Shown piece after piece: positions 19,134 to 28,113 of a stretch of 64,000 nucleotides of DNA (the first letter of the stretch is position 1; each line of letters begins with the position of its first letter). The translations under genes were made by a program, and so were the position numbers. This DNA is from an uncultured Ruminococcus sp. Its GTDB lineage: Bacteria > Bacillota > Clostridia > Oscillospirales > Acutalibacteraceae. The notes beneath the pieces were generated by a model, which did no database searches, was not told the DNA's origin, and saw only the letters and a program-made list of their open reading frames with translations. The stretch spans positions 253,117-317,116 of the forward strand of contig CACXBF010000001.1 in assembly GCA_902765855.1 (NCBI GenBank), written 5' to 3'.

Positions 19134-19608
19134 TTTAATTTTGGTGATAGTTATGAAATTAACGAGGAAGAAATCCTGTTTGATTATATTTTTTCATTCT
19201 GTAAGATAGAAAATGTAGAAGAAAATGAGATTATTTGTAATAAATGCCGGTAAAAGCATTTAGTAATATACTAAAAATAGTTTTCCAAAAAAATATCCGA
19301 CTTGGTGGTTAGAAAAAAGAACTAATTTATCGATACTTTTGGGCATAATACTTTTTCTAATTATAGTAGATTTTATATTCAGATTATATATAAAACGAAA
19401 AATTTTTCTTATGGGTGTTGATAGGGGAATTATATTGTACACAGATGAAAAGTACGGAAGTTTTACCATAAGAATACCCAAAAATCTTGAATGGCAGTTA
19501 GATACAAAACCTTATGATTCGAATAAAAATATAGATGAAGTTGAGGAAAGTATTTTTAATAGGCGTGATTTTACTTATTATGACTATGAAACATATTTTT
19601 ACCCATAA
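19134..19608 (+). pseudogene. Broken zinc-ribbon membrane protein gene
   Basis: Two open stretches in different frames look like parts of one protein. The first (19134-19251) reads to EENEIICNKCR and stops, ending in half of a zinc ribbon. The second (19267-19608) reads through TWWLEKRTNLSILLGIILFL, with a membrane helix, to an acidic end finishing YETYFYP. Neither has a ribosome site with a plausible start. A frameshift near 19250 would join them roughly. The function is unknown and the interpretation is tentative. Confidence 0.4.
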
Positions 19609-19659
19609 ATAATTGGAAGATTTTAAATTCTCATGATTTTATAAATTTATCTGTGAGTG

Positions 19660-19688
19660 TTGAGAAATTCTTCTAAATATGGTATATT
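19660..19688 (+). promoter_or_regulatory. Promoter of ychF
   Basis: TTGAGA (19660-19665) and TATATT (19683-19688) are separated by 17 bases, about 50 bases before the ychF ATG. Confidence 0.65.
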
Positions 19689-19741
19689 AATTTTATTATG
19701 CAAAGTTTTTTGCTCGTTTTATAATGAAAGGAACTTGAAAT

Positions 19742-20836
19742 ATGAAATTAGGAATTGTTGGTTTACCAAATGTCGGAAAAAGTACGCTCTTTAACGCTAT
19801 TACAAATGCAGGCGCTCAGTCTGCTAACTACCCATTCTGCACAATAGAGCCAAATGTTGGTGTTGTTGCAGTTCCGGATTCAAGACTTGATAAGCTTGCA
19901 GAAATGTATCATCCGGAAAAGTTTACGCCGGCAACTATCGAGTTTGTTGATATTGCAGGACTTGTAAAGGGTGCTTCTAAGGGCGAAGGCCTTGGAAATA
20001 AATTCCTCTCAAATATAAGAGAATGTGACGCTATCGTTCATGTTGTACGTTGTTTCGATAATGACGATATTATTCATGTTGACGGTTCAGTTGACCCTAA
20101 GCGTGATATAGATACTATCAATGTTGAGCTTATTCTTTCTGATATAGAAATGCTTGATAGAAGAATTGATAAAACTCAAAAGCTCCTCAAGGGTGATAAG
20201 AAATATCAGACAGAGCTTGATTTCTTCAAGCGTGTAAAGGAAGCACTCGATGCAGGTAAATCCGCTCGTTCTGTTGAGTGTACAGAAGATGAAGCAGAGC
20301 TGCTTAAGAGCGTTGCATTGCTTACAAATAAGCCTATTATTTATGCAGCAAATGTCAGCGAAGATGATTTCGCAAAAGGTATAGAAAATAATAAATATGT
20401 AAATAGTGTTAAGGAAGTTGCTGCAAGTGAACACGCAGCCGTTCTGCCGATTTGTGCAGAGAGTGAAGCTGAAATTTCAGATATGGACTACGAAGAAAAG
20501 GCAATGTTCCTTGCTGAAATGGGACTTGAAAGTTCAGGTCTTGATCGTCTTATTACAGAGTGTTATAGCTTACTTGGACTTATTTCTTATCTCACAGCAG
20601 GCAAACCGGAAGTAAGAGCATGGACAATTACAAAGGGTACAAAAGCACCACAGGCAGCAGGTAAGATTCATACTGACTTTGAGCGTGGTTTTATTCGTGC
20701 AGAGGTAGTTGCATTTGATGATTTGATGGCTTGTGGTTCTATGGCAGCCGCAAAGGAAAAGGGACTTGTTCGTTCAGAGGGTAAGGACTATGTTATGAAA
20801 GATGGAGATATAGTTCTTTTCCGATTCAATGTTTAA
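19742..20836 (+). CDS. ychF: Redox-regulated ATPase YchF (OLA1 family)
   Basis: The 364-residue protein begins [19 protein letters not shown], with the P-loop at residues 7-14. It continues with the [10 protein letters not shown] switch region and the [20 protein letters not shown] motif, and ends in a TGS-like domain ([16 protein letters not shown]). YchF is an Obg-related protein that prefers ATP and binds ribosomes; it affects the oxidative stress response and start-codon use in other species. AAAGGAAC precedes the ATG. The DUF1015 gene follows after 46 bases. Confidence 0.96.
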   Translation: MKLGIVGLPNVGKSTLFNAITNAGAQSANYPFCTIEPNVGVVAVPDSRLDKLAEMYHPEKFTPATIEFVDIAGLVKGASKGEGLGNKFLSNIRECDAIVHVVRCFDNDDIIHVDGSVDPKRDIDTINVELILSDIEMLDRRIDKTQKLLKGDKKYQTELDFFKRVKEALDAGKSARSVECTEDEAELLKSVALLTNKPIIYAANVSEDDFAKGIENNKYVNSVKEVAASEHAAVLPICAESEAEISDMDYEEKAMFLAEMGLESSGLDRLITECYSLLGLISYLTAGKPEVRAWTITKGTKAPQAAGKIHTDFERGFIRAEVVAFDDLMACGSMAAAKEKGLVRSEGKDYVMKDGDIVLFRFNV

Positions 20837-20882
20837 TTATTGTTCTATAATCAAATTTTATAATTGAAAGGAGAATTTTAAA

Positions 20883-22157
20883 ATGGCAGAAATTAGAGCA
20901 TTTCGTGCATTGAGATTTGATACAGCTGTTGCCGGAAAAATTGATGAGCTTGTATGCCCGCCTTATGATATAATAAGCGAGGAACAGCGTCAGGCATATC
21001 TCAGTGAGAATGAAAACAACATCATCAGACTTGAGCTTCCAAGAGGTGAAAATCCTTATGAGGACGCAAAAGCAACACTTAAAAAGTGGCTTGATACAGG
21101 CGTTCTGAAACAGGATGAGAAAGATAGCATTTATATCTACGAAGAAGAATTTACAGCTTATGGTGTAAAAAATAAATTCAAGGGCTGTATAACTCGTGTT
21201 AAGCTTGAAGAATTTTCTAAGGGAATAGTTCTTCCACACGAAGAAACTCTTTCAAAGGCAAAGAAAGACCGCTTCGAGCTTATGAAAGCTACAAACTGCA
21301 ATTTCAGCCAGATATATTCTCTTTATATGGACGAAAAACATACCATAAGAAACGCACTTGACAAACTTTCCGCAGGTAAACCTGAAATTGAATTGACAGA
21401 CAATGACGGCGTTACTCATCGCCTTTGGATTGTAACAGATGAAGCAGAAATTTCTGCTATCTGCAAGGAGTTTGATGATAAAAAACTCTATATTGCAGAC
21501 GGTCATCATCGCTATGAAACCGCCCTCAATTATAGAAACTATTGCCGTGAGAATAAAATCGGTGATGGCGGCGAGGATTATGTAATGATGATGCTTGTTG
21601 ATATGGAACACGAGGGATTGGTCGTATTCCCAACGCATAGAATAGTGCGTGATTTGGAAAGCTTTGATGCTGAAAAGGCAGAAAAGCTTTGCGAGGAATA
21701 CTTTGATGTAGAGAAGAAACCGTCATATGAAACTATGGAAAAAGACCTTCGCACTTTATATGATATGGGCAAGAAGGCTTACGGCTTTTATAGTGGCGGC
21801 AATGGCTATACCTTGCTTACTTTCAAGAATTCCGATGTTTTGGAAAAGCTTTTGCCGGATATGTTAAAGCCTGTTAGAGAACTTGATGTTACTGTACTTC
21901 ATTCCCTCATACTCGAAAAACTTTTTGGCATAGATAAGGAAAATATGGCTAATCAAGTCAACCTTACATACACAAAAGATTTCAATGAGGCGATAGAAAG
22001 TGTTAGAGAAGGCAAAGCTAATTGTGCATTTATTTTAAATCCTACAAGAGTTACTGAAATCAGAGATGTAGCCGCCGCAGGCGGAAAGATGCCGCAAAAG
22101 TCTACATATTTTTATCCAAAGCTCATTACAGGTCTTGTAATGAATAAGCTATTTTAA
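20883..22157 (+). CDS. DUF1015 family protein
   Basis: The 424-residue soluble protein begins MAEIRAFRALRFD, followed by the CPPYDII motif and, near residue 120, LPHEETLSKAKKDRFELM, and later IADGHHRYETAL. These are hallmarks of DUF1015 (sometimes annotated as a SerB-cotranscribed protein or putative HTH protein). In some genomes it is linked to serine metabolism, but no serine gene is here. Its biochemical role is not known. AAAGGAG lies 9 bases before the ATG. Confidence 0.88.
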   Translation: MAEIRAFRALRFDTAVAGKIDELVCPPYDIISEEQRQAYLSENENNIIRLELPRGENPYEDAKATLKKWLDTGVLKQDEKDSIYIYEEEFTAYGVKNKFKGCITRVKLEEFSKGIVLPHEETLSKAKKDRFELMKATNCNFSQIYSLYMDEKHTIRNALDKLSAGKPEIELTDNDGVTHRLWIVTDEAEISAICKEFDDKKLYIADGHHRYETALNYRNYCRENKIGDGGEDYVMMMLVDMEHEGLVVFPTHRIVRDLESFDAEKAEKLCEEYFDVEKKPSYETMEKDLRTLYDMGKKAYGFYSGGNGYTLLTFKNSDVLEKLLPDMLKPVRELDVTVLHSLILEKLFGIDKENMANQVNLTYTKDFNEAIESVREGKANCAFILNPTRVTEIRDVAAAGGKMPQKSTYFYPKLITGLVMNKLF

Positions 22158-22205
22158 AATACAGATTGAACACTATTATAATCAAATTGTGAAAAGAGAA
22201 TATTG

Positions 22206-22694
22206 ATGAAATTGATTATTACAGATATAAAAGATTTCAACATTCCTATACAAGAAGAACATAAAATTATTAGCCCTCAAGGTGATATTCGTAATTGTAT
22301 CGGATGCTTTGGTTGCTGGGTTAAAACTCCTGGGAAATGTGTTATTCATGATGGTTATGAAGAAACAGGCATTGATATGAGCAAATGTACAGAGATGATT
22401 CTCATTAGTGAATGTTGTTATGGCAGCGTTAGCCCTTTTGTTAAAGCAGTGCAGGATAGAGCACTTTCTTATATTCATCCTGATTTTGTAATTCGTAAAG
22501 GTGAAATGCATCATAAACGCAGATATGAAAATGTAATCTCAATTTCTGCATATTTTTATGGAGATAATATTACAGAAACTGAAAAAGAAACTGCACGAAA
22601 TATCATAGAAGCAAATGCGGATAACTACTGCGGATTAGTAAAGAATGTCCAATTTTATAAAACGGTAAAAGAATTGGAGGACATTACTTTATGA
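22206..22694 (+). CDS. Flavodoxin-fold protein lacking the FMN phosphate loop
   Basis: The 162-residue protein has the CIGCFGCW motif and ECCYGSVSPFVKAVQDR, typical of the NADPH-dependent FMN reductase group. The N-terminal beta strand is followed by TDIKDF rather than the usual GSPR-type loop that holds the FMN phosphate, so flavin binding may be weak or lost. It ends 4 bases into the next gene, a full flavodoxin-fold oxidoreductase, so the two are translationally coupled and may form a heterodimer. AAAGAG lies upstream of the ATG at 22206. Confidence 0.75.
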   Translation: MKLIITDIKDFNIPIQEEHKIISPQGDIRNCIGCFGCWVKTPGKCVIHDGYEETGIDMSKCTEMILISECCYGSVSPFVKAVQDRALSYIHPDFVIRKGEMHHKRRYENVISISAYFYGDNITETEKETARNIIEANADNYCGLVKNVQFYKTVKELEDITL

Positions 22695-23323
22695 AAATTG
22701 CATTGATTAACGGAAGCCCAAAGGTTAATAATAGTGCCAGCGGTGTTATTTTAGAGGATTTGAAATACTACATTTCCGAAAAGGCAGAGATTTTAGATAT
22801 AGATTTTCATAAATCTGTTGTATCAGAAGAACAGTTGAAAATTTTAAATAGTGCCGAAGCATGGGTATTTGCATATCCACTTTATGTAGATGGTATTCCG
22901 TCCCATTTATTGTCTTGCCTTGTTCAGTTAGAAAAGGCTCGTTTACAAAACCATAATATACATATTTATGGTATAGTGAATTGTGGATTTTATGAAGGAA
23001 TTCAAGCTGAATTTGCATTGAAGATTTTGCAGAACTGGTGTATAAAAGCTGGATTCACTTGGGGTGGCGGTATTGGTATTGGTGGAGGCGGATGCCTTAG
23101 TATGATGCCAAAAACAAAGTATGGACAAGGCCCCAAAGCACCGATTCATAAAGCACTAGAATTAATAACAGACAAAATTATTCGACATGAAACACAGGAA
23201 AACAATTATGTATCAGTTGCTTTTCCAAGATTCTTATATAAAATGGCTGCAGAAATGGGATGGCGACAGCTAATTAAATATAATGGTGGCAAGGCAAAAG
23301 ATTTAAAGAAACAATGGAAATAA
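22691..23323 (+). CDS. NAD(P)H-dependent oxidoreductase, flavodoxin fold
   Basis: The 210-residue protein begins MKIALINGSPKVNNSASG, an intact FMN phosphate loop, followed by AYPLYVDGIPSHLL and a Gly-rich loop (GGGIGIGGGGC) near residue 120. It is likely an FMN-dependent quinone or nitro-compound reductase. Its start overlaps the stop of the preceding flavodoxin-fold gene by 4 bases (ATGA), with TTGGAGGA as ribosome site inside that gene. Confidence 0.8.
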   Translation: MKIALINGSPKVNNSASGVILEDLKYYISEKAEILDIDFHKSVVSEEQLKILNSAEAWVFAYPLYVDGIPSHLLSCLVQLEKARLQNHNIHIYGIVNCGFYEGIQAEFALKILQNWCIKAGFTWGGGIGIGGGGCLSMMPKTKYGQGPKAPIHKALELITDKIIRHETQENNYVSVAFPRFLYKMAAEMGWRQLIKYNGGKAKDLKKQWK

Positions 23324-23347
23324 ATTATTAAAATCAAATCTTAAACA

Positions 23348-23384
23348 AAAAGCCCGAACACAAATTTGTGTTCGGGCTTTATTT
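23348..23384. terminator. Bidirectional terminator between convergent genes
   Basis: A near-perfect palindrome, AAAGCCCGAACACAAA / TTTGTGTTCGGGCTTT, with T or A tracts on both sides serves the plus-strand oxidoreductase pair and the minus-strand gene ending at 23392. Confidence 0.85.
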
Positions 23385-23391
23385 AATATAT

Positions 23392-24279
23392 TTAGTTTGG
23401 CGGAAGTGTGCCGAATTTTTTTAGCATAAAGTCGATTCTTTCTCTTGTCAGACCTTTTAACAGGATATTCTGTGCGTCATAATGCAGATAATCCTCTTTT
23501 TTCAATGCTTTGAGAAAATCGTCATAAATAAGATGTCCGAGAACAGTTTCCTCATCGTGTGAGTAAAGGCAGATATACCAATCTTCAATCTCAATAGGTC
23601 TGCCAGTTTTAGCGTTCTTAAAGCCAAATGGGCATCTTGGTATAGCAGGAACGATGCTTACAACGCCTTCTGTAAAAACATACATTCCAAAAATACAATC
23701 ATGGCGGTTTGTTGTCATAATGTTAGGACGAGCATAATATGCGTCAATATTTTGCATTCTGTGCATATATTCGCCAAATGTTTCTAATGGACTGCCCTCT
23801 TTGAGAAATTTTATATCGCCCTCACCAAGGTATAATGCCCATCTTGCACAGAATAAAATCGGATTTTTAAATTTTTCGCTTGTTATTTCTTTAATTGATT
23901 CAATAGAGCTTGCTTTTGCATTCTCTGCAAGTTTATTTGAATTATATGGGTCGAATACTTCTCCACCCTGACTCGCCTCAACTTTTTTATCCCAAAAATC
24001 AGCTACACGAGTGGCTGTAGCATAGAAATCAGAAATTTCTTCAGCAGATGTAGGAAGCGGCAAAAATAAGCTTATTTCATTATCGCCAAAACCTACGCTC
24101 ATACCTCTGCCGATTCTTTCGGGATTAAACATACTTATACTGCCATCAGGACCTTTTTGTTCCATATTAAGGCGAACACCATCGAAGGAGCCATATTTGA
24201 ACTTGCCGCCCGTAAGTATATCAATAGATGGCAATTCTTTTTTAGCGGATTTATTTTTGATTATAATTTCAATAGCCAT
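23392..24279 (-). CDS. Hypothetical protein, possibly DUF4299
   Basis: This soluble protein of 295 residues begins MAIEIIIKNKSAKKELPSID. It contains several Trp/Tyr/Cys-rich strands (WYICLYSHDEETVLGHLIY) and no catalytic motif that I recognise. The layout recalls DUF4299 proteins of Firmicutes, whose function is unknown; this is tentative. The ATG at 24279 is preferred over the TTG that directly follows the murC stop because GGGTGA lies between them. It is co-transcribed with murC. Confidence 0.6.
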   Translation of the reverse strand: MAIEIIIKNKSAKKELPSIDILTGGKFKYGSFDGVRLNMEQKGPDGSISMFNPERIGRGMSVGFGDNEISLFLPLPTSAEEISDFYATATRVADFWDKKVEASQGGEVFDPYNSNKLAENAKASSIESIKEITSEKFKNPILFCARWALYLGEGDIKFLKEGSPLETFGEYMHRMQNIDAYYARPNIMTTNRHDCIFGMYVFTEGVVSIVPAIPRCPFGFKNAKTGRPIEIEDWYICLYSHDEETVLGHLIYDDFLKALKKEDYLHYDAQNILLKGLTRERIDFMLKKFGTLPPN

Positions 24280-24291
24280 AAATTCACCCAA

Positions 24292-25668
24292 TTATTCAGC
24301 ATATTTCTGCTTGAGTCTGTCGTAAATCATATTTGCACACATATATACATTACCGCCGCCGAGAGTGATAATCAAATCTCCGGGCTTAACGCTGTTCACA
24401 ACAAAATCTGTGATTTCCTCAAAGGTTTCAAACCATACGCAACCCTTGATTTTCTCCGCCAAGTCTTTGGAGTAAATATTATATGTATTTGTTTCACGAA
24501 CGGCAAGAATTTCAGATAGTACCGTATGGTCAGGGATTGAAAGAGCGTCTGCAAAATCATCAAGAAGCATAGCGGTTCTTGAGTAAGTATGTGGCTGGAA
24601 TACAGCCCAAACATTCTTGTAGCCCATTTCCATAGCGGCAGTGAGAGTTGCGCGAAGTTCTGTTGGGTGATGTGCAAAGTCATCAGCAACAGTAATTCCA
24701 CCCTCAGTTCCGAGAATTTCAAAGCGTCTGTGAGCGCCTGTAAATTCACCAAGACCATTTGCAATATCACGAGCCGAAACGCCAAGCTCAAAGCAGGCAA
24801 CCGCAGCCGCAAGAGCATTCATTACATTATGCTTACCGGGAACTTTAAGTTTAACAGTTGTAAGCTTTATGTTGCCCTTTATAATATCAAATTCGTCCAT
24901 AACGCCTTCATTGGTGATAACTGCACGATAATCGTTTTTCTCACCAAAACCAAAGGTTATTGCACGACACTCAACACCTTCAACAGCTTTGAGCGTATTT
25001 GCATCATCGCCATTTACGATAAGGAGTGAAGTTGTCTGCTGTGCAAATTTATGGAAAGATTCGATAATTCTGTCAAGAGTTCCGAAGTAGTCGAGGTGGT
25101 CTGCATCAATATTAAGGATAATAGAGATTGCAGGATTAAGATGTAAGAAAGTATCTACATACTCGCAAGCTTCGCAAACAATAATATCACTTTTGCCGAT
25201 TCTGCTGTTACTGCCCAAGAAAGGAAGTTTACCACCGATAATTGCGGTAGGGTCATAATCAGCCATAGTTAAAAGCTGAGTGAGCATAGAAGTTGTTGTA
25301 GTTTTTCCGTGAGTACCGGAAACGCCGATTGAACGATTATACTTTCTTGTTACCTCGCCAAGCATTATACAGCGTTCAACAGCAGGAATTCCAAGATGTT
25401 TTGCAGCGACAAGCTCAGGATTATCGAGCTTAACAGCAGCAGTATAAACGATAAGGTCGGCACCCTCAACATTTTCAGGGTAATGTCCCATAGTAACAGG
25501 GATTCCGTAAGAGCGTATACGCTCTAAAGTATCAGATTCCGCCATATCGGAACCCGTAATTTTATAGCCTTCATTAAAAAGTATTTCGGCAAGAGGACAC
25601 ATACCTGAGCCGCCGATACCTATAAAATGTATAGTTTTAACACCGTCCAAAAGATTTTGTTTATCCAA
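24292..25668 (-). CDS. murC: UDP-N-acetylmuramate--L-alanine ligase MurC
   Basis: MurC adds L-alanine to UDP-MurNAc with ATP, the first step of peptide stem assembly for peptidoglycan. The N-terminal Rossmann motif HFIGIGGSGM, the ATP loop GVSGTHGKTTTTSML and HPTELRATL are all visible in a protein of about 458 residues, the expected length. The TTG at 25668 is preferred because GGAG lies 8 bases before it; a GTG 9 bases upstream overlaps that ribosome site. It has no other mur gene next to it and is followed by a hypothetical gene in the same transcript. Confidence 0.95.
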   Translation of the reverse strand: MDKQNLLDGVKTIHFIGIGGSGMCPLAEILFNEGYKITGSDMAESDTLERIRSYGIPVTMGHYPENVEGADLIVYTAAVKLDNPELVAAKHLGIPAVERCIMLGEVTRKYNRSIGVSGTHGKTTTTSMLTQLLTMADYDPTAIIGGKLPFLGSNSRIGKSDIIVCEACEYVDTFLHLNPAISIILNIDADHLDYFGTLDRIIESFHKFAQQTTSLLIVNGDDANTLKAVEGVECRAITFGFGEKNDYRAVITNEGVMDEFDIIKGNIKLTTVKLKVPGKHNVMNALAAAVACFELGVSARDIANGLGEFTGAHRRFEILGTEGGITVADDFAHHPTELRATLTAAMEMGYKNVWAVFQPHTYSRTAMLLDDFADALSIPDHTVLSEILAVRETNTYNIYSKDLAEKIKGCVWFETFEEITDFVVNSVKPGDLIITLGGGNVYMCANMIYDRLKQKYAE

Positions 25669-25769
25669 GAAATCCACTCCAATCTTAAAAATGGTTTACA
25701 TAACTGCACACAAATAATATTTTTAAAGATTATTAAAGAAATTTGTCGTATTTTTACGGTAAAAAGAAA

Positions 25770-25798
25770 AAGCACTCGCAAGGCGAATGCTTTCTTTT
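25770..25798 (-). terminator. Terminator of tRNA-Gly
   Basis: On the minus strand AAAGCATTCGC and GCGAGTGCTTT form a stem with two mismatches or wobble pairs, followed by T residues. It lies 9 bases after the tRNA 3' end. Confidence 0.7.
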
Positions 25799-25806
25799 TG
25801 GAGCGT

Positions 25807-25882
25807 TGGAGCGGATGACGAGGCTCGAACTCGCTACCTCCACCTTGGCAAGGTGGCGCTCTACCGGATGAGCTACATCCGC
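25807..25882 (-). tRNA. tRNA-Gly (anticodon GCC)
   Basis: The minus strand folds as a full cloverleaf. The acceptor stem is GCGGATG / CATCCGC, the anticodon stem CCACC / GGTGG with loop TTGCCAA (anticodon GCC), and the T loop GTTCGAG. The CCA end is encoded (TCCA). It has its own consensus promoter and terminator, so it is a single-gene unit. Confidence 0.97.
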
Positions 25883-25901
25883 ATCTCTTTAATGCTTGAT
25901 T

Positions 25902-25930
25902 ATTATAACCTATGGTTTCAAATTTGTCAA
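25902..25930 (-). promoter_or_regulatory. Promoter of tRNA-Gly
   Basis: On the minus strand TTGACA (25930-25925) and TATAAT (25907-25902) are 17 bases apart, a perfect consensus. The upstream string GCGCTTGACAAATT recurs at 63.88 kb. Confidence 0.9.
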
Positions 25931-26094
25931 GCGCTTTTTTAATTTTTTAGAAAATATATTTTAAATTCAAACTTTAAAATTCATCTTCCAAAAAATTTAC
26001 ATATTTAAAAATTCCTTTTAAGAAACAAACTGTCTTATAGCTATGCTACTATTTATAAAAGTTATTTGAAGATTTTTTAGAGGAGAATATATAA

Positions 26095-26556
26095 ATGAAA
26101 ACTATTGCAAGCTTTACTATTAACCACGATTTACTTGATGTCGGTATGTATACATCTCGTGTTGACGGCGATGTTGTAACCTATGATGTAAGAATGAAAA
26201 AACCAAATGCAGGAGAATACCTTGAGGATAGCGGTTTGCATACTTTTGAGCATCTTTTTGCAACCTTTGCAAGAAATTCTGAATATTCAGATAGTGTTGT
26301 TTATGTAGGTCCTATGGGTTGCCGTACAGGATTTTATTTTCTTGTAAGAGATAGCATATCTCCGGAAAAGGCTATTAAGATAGTATATGATGCTTTTTGT
26401 TTTATATCAGATTTTGAGGGAACTATCCCTGGCAGTGAACGCAAAGAATGTGGAAATTATGTAGCCCACGATTTAGTTGCCGCAAAGAAGTATGCCAAAG
26501 ATATGTTGCCTATTTTAAGGGATTGGACAGTTGAAAAATTGGTTTATCCGAAGTAA
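26095..26556 (+). CDS. luxS: S-ribosylhomocysteine lyase LuxS
   Basis: LuxS splits S-ribosylhomocysteine into homocysteine and the AI-2 precursor. The 153-residue length is normal. The metal ligands are H49 and H53 in HTFEH and C119 in KECGN, and the catalytic cysteine is C76 in GPMGCRTGFY. GAGGAG lies upstream of the ATG. The homocysteine it releases is also the product of the sulfhydrylase encoded next, so the two neighbours both feed methionine synthesis, although the perfect promoter between them indicates separate control. Confidence 0.97.
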   Translation: MKTIASFTINHDLLDVGMYTSRVDGDVVTYDVRMKKPNAGEYLEDSGLHTFEHLFATFARNSEYSDSVVYVGPMGCRTGFYFLVRDSISPEKAIKIVYDAFCFISDFEGTIPGSERKECGNYVAHDLVAAKKYAKDMLPILRDWTVEKLVYPK

Positions 26557-26565
26557 ACCTAAAAA

Positions 26566-26592
26566 CCTATAAAATTTATAGGAAATATTTTT
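26566..26592 (+). terminator. Weak terminator-like hairpin after luxS
   Basis: CCTATA and TATAGG flank an A/T loop, followed by AAATATTTTT. The stem is AT-rich and weak. Confidence 0.4.
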
Positions 26593-26601
26593 GAAAAAGC
26601 C

Positions 26602-26630
26602 TTGACAAGCGAAAGGGATTAGTGTATAAT
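26602..26630 (+). promoter_or_regulatory. Consensus promoter of the leader ORF and metY
   Basis: TTGACA (26602-26607), a 17-base spacer and TATAAT (26625-26630) match the vegetative consensus exactly. The transcript would start near 26637, some 38 bases before the leader ORF. Confidence 0.88.
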
Positions 26631-26674
26631 TCAAAACATAGCAATCCGATATGAATTGTGGAAGGTGATTGATT

Positions 26675-26737
26675 ATGAAAATCAGTAAGTATTTTAAACC
26701 CTATAAATCACGCACAGAACGAATGTGCTGTTGCTGA
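26675..26737 (+). CDS. Polycysteine leader peptide (20 residues)
   Basis: The ORF starts with ATG 6 bases after AAGGTGA and encodes a basic peptide whose last residues are Arg-Met-Cys-Cys-Cys (codons TGC TGT TGC). Three stop codons in a row follow in frame (TGA TAG TAA). It lies between a perfect promoter and a sulfur-assimilation gene, which is the arrangement of a regulatory leader. A ribosome short of charged Cys-tRNA would stall just before the stops. Polycysteine leaders of this kind are known in mycobacteria; I see no classical terminator hairpin between this ORF and the gene, so control would be by coupling or message decay. It is too short for standard gene calling. Confidence 0.65.
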   Translation: MKISKYFKPYKSRTERMCCC

Positions 26738-26808
26738 TAGTAAAATCTGAACACAATAAATTTTGATTATAAATGAATTATACTGAATAAATGAAAGAGG
26801 TAATAATA

Positions 26809-28113
26809 ATGAGCGAACTTAAAGAAAGAAATTTAAAATTTGAAACACTTCAACTTCATGTTGGTCAAGAACAAGCTGACCCTGTAACAGACGCAAGAGC
26901 AGTTCCGATATATGCTTCAACTTCATATGTTTTCCATAACTCACAGCATGCCGCAGATAGATTTGCGCTTAAAGACGCAGGTAATATTTATGGCAGACTT
27001 ACAAACCCAACACAAGATGTTTTTGAGCAGAGAATTGCAGCTCTTGAGGGTGGCGTAGCAGCTCTTGCAGTAGCAAGCGGTGCAGCAGCCGTAACATATA
27101 CAATCCAAAACCTCGCAGGTGCAGGCGATCACATTGTTGCCGCAAAAACAATCTATGGCGGTTCTTACAATCTTCTTGAGCATACACTTCCAACATATGG
27201 CATTAAGACAACTTTTGTAGACCCTGACGAAGAGGGTGCGTTTGAAAATGCTATTCAGGATAACACAAAGGCTATCTATATTGAATCCCTCGGCAATCCG
27301 AACTCTAACATCATAGACATAGAAAAGGTTGCGGCAATCGCACACGCACATAAGATTCCGCTTGTTGTCGATAGCACATTCGCAACACCATATCTTTTAA
27401 GACCTATCGAGCATGGTGCAGATATTGTTGTTCATTCAGCAACAAAGTTCATCGGTGGTCATGGTACAGCAATCGGCGGTGTTATCGTTGATAGTGGTAA
27501 GTTCGATTGGGAAGCAAGTGGAAAATTCCCATCACTTGTAGAGCCAAACCCAAGCTACCACGGTGTAAGTTTCACAAAGGCAGCTGGACCAGCAGCATTT
27601 GTTACAAAGATTCGTGCAATCTTGCTTCGTGATACTGGTGCAACAATTTCTCCTTTCCACGCATTTATCTTCCTTCAAGGTCTTGAAACACTCTCACTCC
27701 GTGTAGAGCGTCATGTTGAAAATGCGCTTAAGGTTGTAGATTTCCTCAAAAATCACCCACAGGTTGAAAGAGTTAATCACCCGTCACTCCCAGAGAGCGG
27801 TTATAAGGACCTTTACGATAAGTACTTCCCGAAGGGTGCTGGTTCTATCTTCACATTTGAGATTAAGGGTACATCTGAGGACGCACAAAAGTTCATTGAT
27901 AATCTCAAGGTATTCTCACTTCTTGCAAATGTTGCCGATGTTAAATCTCTTGCAATCCACCCAGCAACAACAACACATTCACAGCTCAACGAAGAAGAGC
28001 TTGCAGAGCAGGGCATTAAGCCAAACACAATCAGACTGTCAATCGGTACAGAGCATATTGATGATATTATCTTTGACCTTGAAGAAGCATTTAAGGCAGT
28101 TGCAAATAAATAA
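26809..28113 (+). CDS. metY: O-acetylhomoserine sulfhydrylase (MetY type)
   Basis: The 434-residue PLP enzyme joins O-acetylhomoserine with sulfide to give homocysteine. It has the Cys/Met metabolism family features: FETLQLHVGQEQADP at the start, YGRLTNPTQDVFEQR, and the PLP lysine K213 in VHSATKFIGGHGTAIGG. The long form of about 430 residues fits MetY rather than the shorter MetB/MetC. The ATG at 26809 is used, with AAAGAGG 9 bases upstream; an ATG 18 bases earlier precedes that site. The polycysteine leader lies 71 bases upstream in the same transcript. Confidence 0.92.
   Translation: MSELKERNLKFETLQLHVGQEQADPVTDARAVPIYASTSYVFHNSQHAADRFALKDAGNIYGRLTNPTQDVFEQRIAALEGGVAALAVASGAAAVTYTIQNLAGAGDHIVAAKTIYGGSYNLLEHTLPTYGIKTTFVDPDEEGAFENAIQDNTKAIYIESLGNPNSNIIDIEKVAAIAHAHKIPLVVDSTFATPYLLRPIEHGADIVVHSATKFIGGHGTAIGGVIVDSGKFDWEASGKFPSLVEPNPSYHGVSFTKAAGPAAFVTKIRAILLRDTGATISPFHAFIFLQGLETLSLRVERHVENALKVVDFLKNHPQVERVNHPSLPESGYKDLYDKYFPKGAGSIFTFEIKGTSEDAQKFIDNLKVFSLLANVADVKSLAIHPATTTHSQLNEEELAEQGIKPNTIRLSIGTEHIDDIIFDLEEAFKAVANK

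Noticed and set aside
26557-26808. SAM-box or T-box upstream of metY
   Set aside because: The gap has no conserved SAM riboswitch or T-box elements and no terminator hairpin; only the short ORF explains it.
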